A stretch of DNA of 8,823 nucleotides. Origin: an uncultured delta proteobacterium. GTDB taxonomy: Bacteria; Myxococcota_A; Polyangia; Polyangiales; Ga0077539. The position numbers and the translations under genes are program-made. Within the stretch, counting starts at the first letter, position 1. Every line of letters begins with the position of its first letter. The stretch is from positions 1-8,823 of the forward strand of contig CAIOSS010000789.1 of the NCBI GenBank assembly GCA_903860995.1, given 5' to 3'. Below the pieces are notes generated by a model. The model was not told the origin of the DNA and made no database searches. It was given only the letters and a program-made list of their open reading frames with translations. Below, one piece after another: positions 5,771-8,823 of the stretch.

Positions 5771-6514
5771 ATGCGAATTGGTATCTTCAGTGACGTCCAC
5801 GCCAACATCGAGGCGCTCTCCGCGGTCGTGGAGGCGCTCCGGCGTGAGTCTCCGGACGTCATGTACTGCCTCGGCGACGTGGTGGGCTACGGCGCCTCGC
5901 CCAACGAGTGCTCCGACCTGGTGCGCAGCGTCGCGAAGGTCACCATCCTCGGCAACCACGACGCCGCCGTCGCGGGCCGCATGGACTACAGCTACTACTA
6001 CGAGGCCGCGCGCCGCGCGCTCGACCTGCACGCCTCGCTGCTGACCCCCGAAAACCTCGCCTGGCTCCGGGCCCTCCCCTACAAGCACATCGTGGGCGAC
6101 ACGGGCGTGCACCTCTGCCACGGCTCGCCCGTGCGCATTGAGGAGTTCGACTACATCTTCGCCCCCGAGCAGGCCCGCGACTGCCTCGCCATCTTCCCCG
6201 AGCTAGGGCACATCACCCTCATCGGTCACTCGCACCTGTGCAAGGTCTTCGAGCTCTCGGCCGACGACGTGGTCGAGCTCCCGGGCCCGCCGCGCACCTC
6301 CACCCTGCGCCCCGACCGGAAGTACATCGTCTCGGTCGGCAGCGTCGGGCAGCCGCGCGACTACGACAACCGCGCCAGCTTCGTGCTCTACGACTCGGAG
6401 ACGAAGAAGCTCGAGTTCAAGCGCGTCGAGTACGACATCGAGGGCGCCGCGCAGAAGATCTTCGACGCCCGCCTCGAGCGCAACTTCGGGCACCGGCTCT
6501 TCATCGGCGTGTGA
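5771..6514 (+). CDS. Calcineurin-like metallophosphoesterase (YfcE/MJ0936-type)
   Basis: This 247-residue two-metal phosphoesterase has all the expected ligands: D8 and H10 in FSDVHANIEAL, D36 in CLGDVVGYG, N62 and H63 in ILGNHD, H117 in LCHGSP, and H153/H155 in IGHSH. VGSVGQPRD (189-197) is the conserved C-terminal family block. The class hydrolyses phosphomonoesters or phosphodiesters (some act on cyclic nucleotides or diadenosine tetraphosphate); the substrate here cannot be told from sequence. It is cytosolic, with no signal peptide. The DYSYYYEAARRALD insert (72-85) after GNHD may line the substrate pocket. The ATG at 5771 starts exactly at the core strand MRIGIFSD. The frame is open further upstream, but that part lies inside the 3211 gene. 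The gene follows the 3211 gene by 106 bases, but it has its own promoter and is probably separately transcribed. Its last 14 bases overlap the end of the convergent gene at 6501. Confidence 0.9.
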   Translation: MRIGIFSDVHANIEALSAVVEALRRESPDVMYCLGDVVGYGASPNECSDLVRSVAKVTILGNHDAAVAGRMDYSYYYEAARRALDLHASLLTPENLAWLRALPYKHIVGDTGVHLCHGSPVRIEEFDYIFAPEQARDCLAIFPELGHITLIGHSHLCKVFELSADDVVELPGPPRTSTLRPDRKYIVSVGSVGQPRDYDNRASFVLYDSETKKLEFKRVEYDIEGAAQKIFDARLERNFGHRLFIGV

Positions 6515-7172
6515 GCGTCGGGCCGCGGCTCCAGCCGAAGCTGGCCGCGATGGAGAAGGTCGTCGCGTTGGTCTGGCTGAAGGGGTCGTGGCCCACGTTG
6601 GCGTCGAGCTCCATCCAGCGAAACGGGCGCCACTGCGCACCGAGCTCGACGGCATAGACCCCATCAACGGCGCTGTACTCCCTGCCCTCGCCGCGGTCGC
6701 CGATCTCGGTGACGTTCATGAGCAGGGCGCCCACGCGCACGCCGGGGTTGAGCACCACCGGGCCGATGCGGAAGCGCGGCCCCGCGCTCAGCCAGGCGTG
6801 CGTGGTGAAGCGCGCCCGGAAGGCGTCAGCCTGCGCCTCGCCGATCTCCGGGAACTCATAGATGTCAGCACCCACCCGCACAAAGAACCACCGTGCGTCG
6901 AAGCCGATGCCGGCGGTGAAGCCGGCGAGCGCCATGCGACCGAAGCCCAGCTGCTTTCCGGTGATGCCCGGAGGGGTCATGCTCCCGCGCGGGCCGCGCT
7001 GCGGGACGAAGCCCATCGAGCTCGGGTCGAAGCTGTTGAGCACGAAGCCTGTGCGCGCAAAAATGCCCGTGGCCAGGGGGTCGACCCGGGTCTGCGCCGC
7101 CGCCGGGGCGGACGTGATCGACACGACGCCGAGGGCGACCATCGCGAGTCTGGTGCGGGCGGTGCGGTGCAT
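6501..7172 (-). CDS. Exported beta-rich protein, probable outer-membrane protein
   Basis: The 223-residue precursor starts with a typical Sec signal peptide: basic MHRTARTRLA, hydrophobic MVALGVVSIT, then SAPAAAQ with likely cleavage after Ala26. The mature part (about 197 residues) alternates polar and hydrophobic residues with many aromatic and Gly residues. Examples are ALAGFTAGIGFDARWFFVRV (residues about 90-109), AWLSAGPRFRIGPVVLNPGV and YAVELGAQWRPFRWMELDAN. This is the pattern of a small outer-membrane beta barrel. The C-terminus ends in FSIAASFGW plus nine further residues rather than on the usual terminal Phe, which is a mild argument against a classical barrel. No specific family is recognised. 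The ATG at 7172 is chosen because it begins the signal peptide and has GAGG 9 bases upstream. The open frame before it (to 7349) reads as antisense-like Pro/Arg-rich sequence. It lies 134 bases after the stress-protein gene and may be transcribed alone. Confidence 0.75.
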   Translation of the reverse strand: MHRTARTRLAMVALGVVSITSAPAAAQTRVDPLATGIFARTGFVLNSFDPSSMGFVPQRGPRGSMTPPGITGKQLGFGRMALAGFTAGIGFDARWFFVRVGADIYEFPEIGEAQADAFRARFTTHAWLSAGPRFRIGPVVLNPGVRVGALLMNVTEIGDRGEGREYSAVDGVYAVELGAQWRPFRWMELDANVGHDPFSQTNATTFSIAASFGWSRGPTLTRR

Positions 7173-7306
7173 CAGCGGCGGCCTCAGCAATGGATGTTCC
7201 GCCCGGTGGGGACGGCAGTTCAAGGGACGGGCCGATCGATCGACGTGGCGGCCACGGACGCCACCGGCCACCCGAGGCGCCACCCCCTGAACCCCGGGCG
7301 CGACGG

Positions 7307-7741
7307 TCAGGTGTGGTGTCGGCGGGGCTTGACGGTGAGCACCGAGCACGGGGCGGTGCGGGCGACGGCCTCGGCGACGCTGCCCATGAGCAGCCGGTCG
7401 AGGCCGCGGCGCCCGTGGGTGCCCACCACCACCACGTCGGCGTGGATGGCGAAGGCGTGCGCGACGATGGCCTCGGCGGCCTGGGTGCCGGGCTGCGCGG
7501 AGAACTGCAGCCGGACGCCGTCGGCGTGGGCGTGGTGTGTCCGCTCGGTCTCGACGAGGCGCCGCAGCTCGTCGCAGGCGTGCTCGGAGGTGCCCATCGA
7601 CGCGAGCTCGTCGTGGCCCGGGGCGATGACCGTCATGATGTGAACCTCGGCGGGCGTCGCGCGCGCGGCGACCTCAAGGGCAGTGTGCAGGGTGTGCGCG
7701 GAGAAATCGCTGAGGTCGAGCGCGACGAGGAGTCGGAGCAT
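7307..7741 (-). CDS. Universal stress protein (UspA family), ATP-binding type
   Basis: The 144-residue product is a single UspA domain of normal length. It opens with MLRLLVALDLSDFSAHTL, where Asp9 is the usual adenine-pocket aspartate, and contains ADVVVVGTHGRRGLDRLLMG followed by Ser121. That segment fits the ATP-binding pattern G-2x-G-9x-G-(S/T) exactly (G107, G110, G120-S121), so it should be the nucleotide-binding rather than the UspA-like non-binding class. CSVLTVKP near the end is also typical. These proteins are cytosolic dimers linked to starvation, redox or oxygen stress. The ATG at 7741 begins the core strand. No strong Shine-Dalgarno precedes it. It follows tatA by 57 bases on the same strand and could be cotranscribed with it. 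Confidence 0.93.
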   Translation of the reverse strand: MLRLLVALDLSDFSAHTLHTALEVAARATPAEVHIMTVIAPGHDELASMGTSEHACDELRRLVETERTHHAHADGVRLQFSAQPGTQAAEAIVAHAFAIHADVVVVGTHGRRGLDRLLMGSVAEAVARTAPCSVLTVKPRRHHT

Positions 7742-7798
7742 CCGGGTGGTTCGCTGAGGGTCTCTTGGGAGGGGGACGTTACGACGCGACGGGCGGCG

Positions 7799-7987
7799 TC
7801 AGGCGGACTTGCCGGAGGGGGGCGGCGGGGACTCGGTGGGCCCCTCGTTGCCCTCGCGCAGGCCGCGCTTGAAGTTGGAGATGCCCTCCCCGAGGCCGCG
7901 CCCGAGCTGGGGGATCTTCGTGGCGCCGAAGATCAACACCACCAGCAACAGGATGACTACGAGCTCAGACGGTCCAAGACCTGGCAT
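7799..7987 (-). CDS. tatA: Twin-arginine translocase subunit TatA/TatE
   Basis: This 62-residue inner-membrane protein is the pore-forming type subunit of the Tat system, which exports folded proteins with twin-arginine signals. It has a short N-terminal transmembrane helix (residues about 7-20, GPSELVVILLLVVLIF), the hinge F20-G21 with the following TKIPQLGRGLGEGISNFKRG amphipathic helix, and a Pro/Ser-rich tail. The length and the FGATKIPQLG motif fit TatA/E rather than TatB, which is longer. No tatB or tatC is present next to it, so this is an isolated copy. The ATG at 7987 has AAAGGAG 9 bases upstream. It begins 39 bases after the phosphopantetheinyl transferase stop and is probably in the same transcript. 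Confidence 0.93.
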   Translation of the reverse strand: MPGLGPSELVVILLLVVLIFGATKIPQLGRGLGEGISNFKRGLREGNEGPTESPPPPSGKSA

Positions 7988-7996
7988 GGGATGAGG

Positions 7997-8003
7997 CTCC
8001 TTT
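7997..8003 (-). promoter_or_regulatory. Shine-Dalgarno of tatA
   Basis: The minus strand reads AAAGGAG, 9 bases before ATG 7987, inside the 39-base gap after the upstream gene. It is a clear ribosome site and fixes the start of this very short gene. Confidence 0.6.
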
Positions 8004-8026
8004 GGTCGATGACGGGCAAAGCGGTT

Positions 8027-8803
8027 CTACACCCCGCTGGTCGCCCGGGGCAACCCGACATCGTGCGCGAGGGCGTCCAGGTCAACCCGCACGACGTGGA
8101 GGGTCAGTCGCGCGACCTTCGCCGCGACGGCGACGCGGTGCCCCGGATCGAGGTCGACGCGGGCGAAGCACCAGCGAGAGGCCTCGTCGCCGAGGGAGGG
8201 GTCGAAGCGCACCCTAGGCGGCGCCTCGTCGGGCAGAAACGAGAAGGCCCGCAGCGGAAGCGCGAGCCCCATCCCGCGGGCCTTGATGTAGGCCTCCTTG
8301 AGGGTCCAGAGGGCGAGGAAGCGGTCGCGGTGCATGGCCTCCGGGAGCGCGCGCAGGCCGGACACCTCGTCGGGAGAGAAGAAGCGGTCGGCGACCTCGA
8401 GCGGACGCACGCGGCGGTCGAGGCGCTCGACGTCGACGCCCACCATGGGGTCGCGGCCGAGGGCGAGCGCGACCATGCCGCGGGTGTGCGAGAGGTTGAA
8501 GCGCGCAGGCGTCTCGGGGTGCTCGACGGCGGGACGGCCGTGCTCGTTGTGCGAGAGGCGCCAGGCGCGGCGCTCGACGGGCTCCCAGGTCGACAGGGCG
8601 GCCCGCAGCAGCGCGCGCCCGCACAGGAACTCCCCCGCCGCTCCCTCGTCGCCGAAGCGCTCGTGGCGCGCCCGCTCGTCGTCGGGGAGCGCCTCGCGCA
8701 GCCGCGCGGCGGTCGCAGGGTCGAGCCGACGCGGGATGTCGACGCAGCACAGCACGACCTCCCCCGGCGGGGGCGGCGCGGCGAAGGGGAGCAGCGGACT
8801 CAC
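8027..8803 (-). CDS. 4'-phosphopantetheinyl transferase (Sfp/Gsp type)
   Basis: This enzyme transfers the 4'-phosphopantetheine arm of coenzyme A to a serine of carrier proteins (ACP/PCP) in fatty acid, polyketide or non-ribosomal peptide synthesis. Its 258 residues fit the two-lobed Sfp class rather than the ~120-residue AcpS class. Signature blocks are RFNLSHTRGM (101-110), VGVDVERLDR (121-130) with D124 and E126 as Mg ligands, RFFSPDEV (140-147) and ALWTLKEAYIKARGMGL (164-180) with the conserved W-x-x-K-E-A. The usual start assigned is a GTG at 8803 without a clear Shine-Dalgarno. The frame is still open to the window edge at 8823, so the true start may lie outside. No synthase genes are visible nearby, so its carrier-protein partner is unknown. 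It is followed by tatA after 39 bases. Confidence 0.92.
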   Translation of the reverse strand: MSPLLPFAAPPPPGEVVLCCVDIPRRLDPATAARLREALPDDERARHERFGDEGAAGEFLCGRALLRAALSTWEPVERRAWRLSHNEHGRPAVEHPETPARFNLSHTRGMVALALGRDPMVGVDVERLDRRVRPLEVADRFFSPDEVSGLRALPEAMHRDRFLALWTLKEAYIKARGMGLALPLRAFSFLPDEAPPRVRFDPSLGDEASRWCFARVDLDPGHRVAVAAKVARLTLHVVRVDLDALAHDVGLPRATSGV

Positions 8804-8823
8804 GGCGCGCAGTCGAGGGTGAC

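Noticed and set aside
7233..7242. Palindrome CGATCGATCG upstream of the exported-protein gene, as an operator
   Set aside because: It is a simple GATC repeat expected by chance at this composition, has no partner copy and lies about 60 bases from the start without a clear promoter.

Overview
The window is very GC-rich, uses GC-ending codons throughout and is packed with bacterial genes in short operons on both strands. The gene set includes a CpXC-like coiled-coil protein, a Pro/Ala-rich small protein, a YajQ homologue, a stand-alone Lon substrate-binding domain, an unpaired TatA and a Sfp-type phosphopantetheinyl transferase. Together with the base composition, this suggests a Myxococcota (deltaproteobacterial) chromosome. 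That assignment is an inference from style and content, because no rRNA or marker gene is present. Composition looks even across the window. I saw no transposase, integrase, tRNA, rRNA or CRISPR array.

Layout. Positions 1-90 hold two copies of a palindromic 'CCCTCTCCAT' element. Positions 103-2020 (minus strand) look like one operon, transcribed as a FolE-type GTP cyclohydrolase I homologue, a Lon substrate-binding (LonSB) domain protein joined to it by an ATGA overlap, a YajQ-family cyclic-di-GMP-binding protein, and possibly a 43-residue small ORF joined to yajQ by a GTGA overlap. Positions 2145-2486 (plus) encode a small secretion-signal-less Pro/Ala-rich protein. Positions 2527-3123 (minus) encode a conserved-looking hypothetical protein. 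Positions 3211-5664 (plus) encode an 817-residue multi-part protein with a CpXC-like N-terminus, a heptad coiled coil, an acidic linker and a long helical C-terminus. Positions 5771-6514 (plus) encode a calcineurin-like metallophosphoesterase with a recognisable promoter. From 6501 to the right edge everything is on the minus strand, in transcription order: a phosphopantetheinyl transferase (8803-8027), TatA (7987-7799), a universal stress protein (7741-7307) and an exported beta-rich, probable outer-membrane protein (7172-6501).

Most genes here are housekeeping or signalling functions, and I do not see a defence, toxin or biosynthetic system. The item most worth following is the FolE homologue. 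It keeps the zinc and catalytic residues of GTP cyclohydrolase I in ungapped register with the E. coli enzyme, but it has lost the Ser-Lys...Arg group that holds the GTP triphosphate and has CPHH in place of CEHH. Its location in one operon with a nucleotide-signal-binding YajQ protein raises, without proving, the idea of a different substrate or a ligand-binding role.
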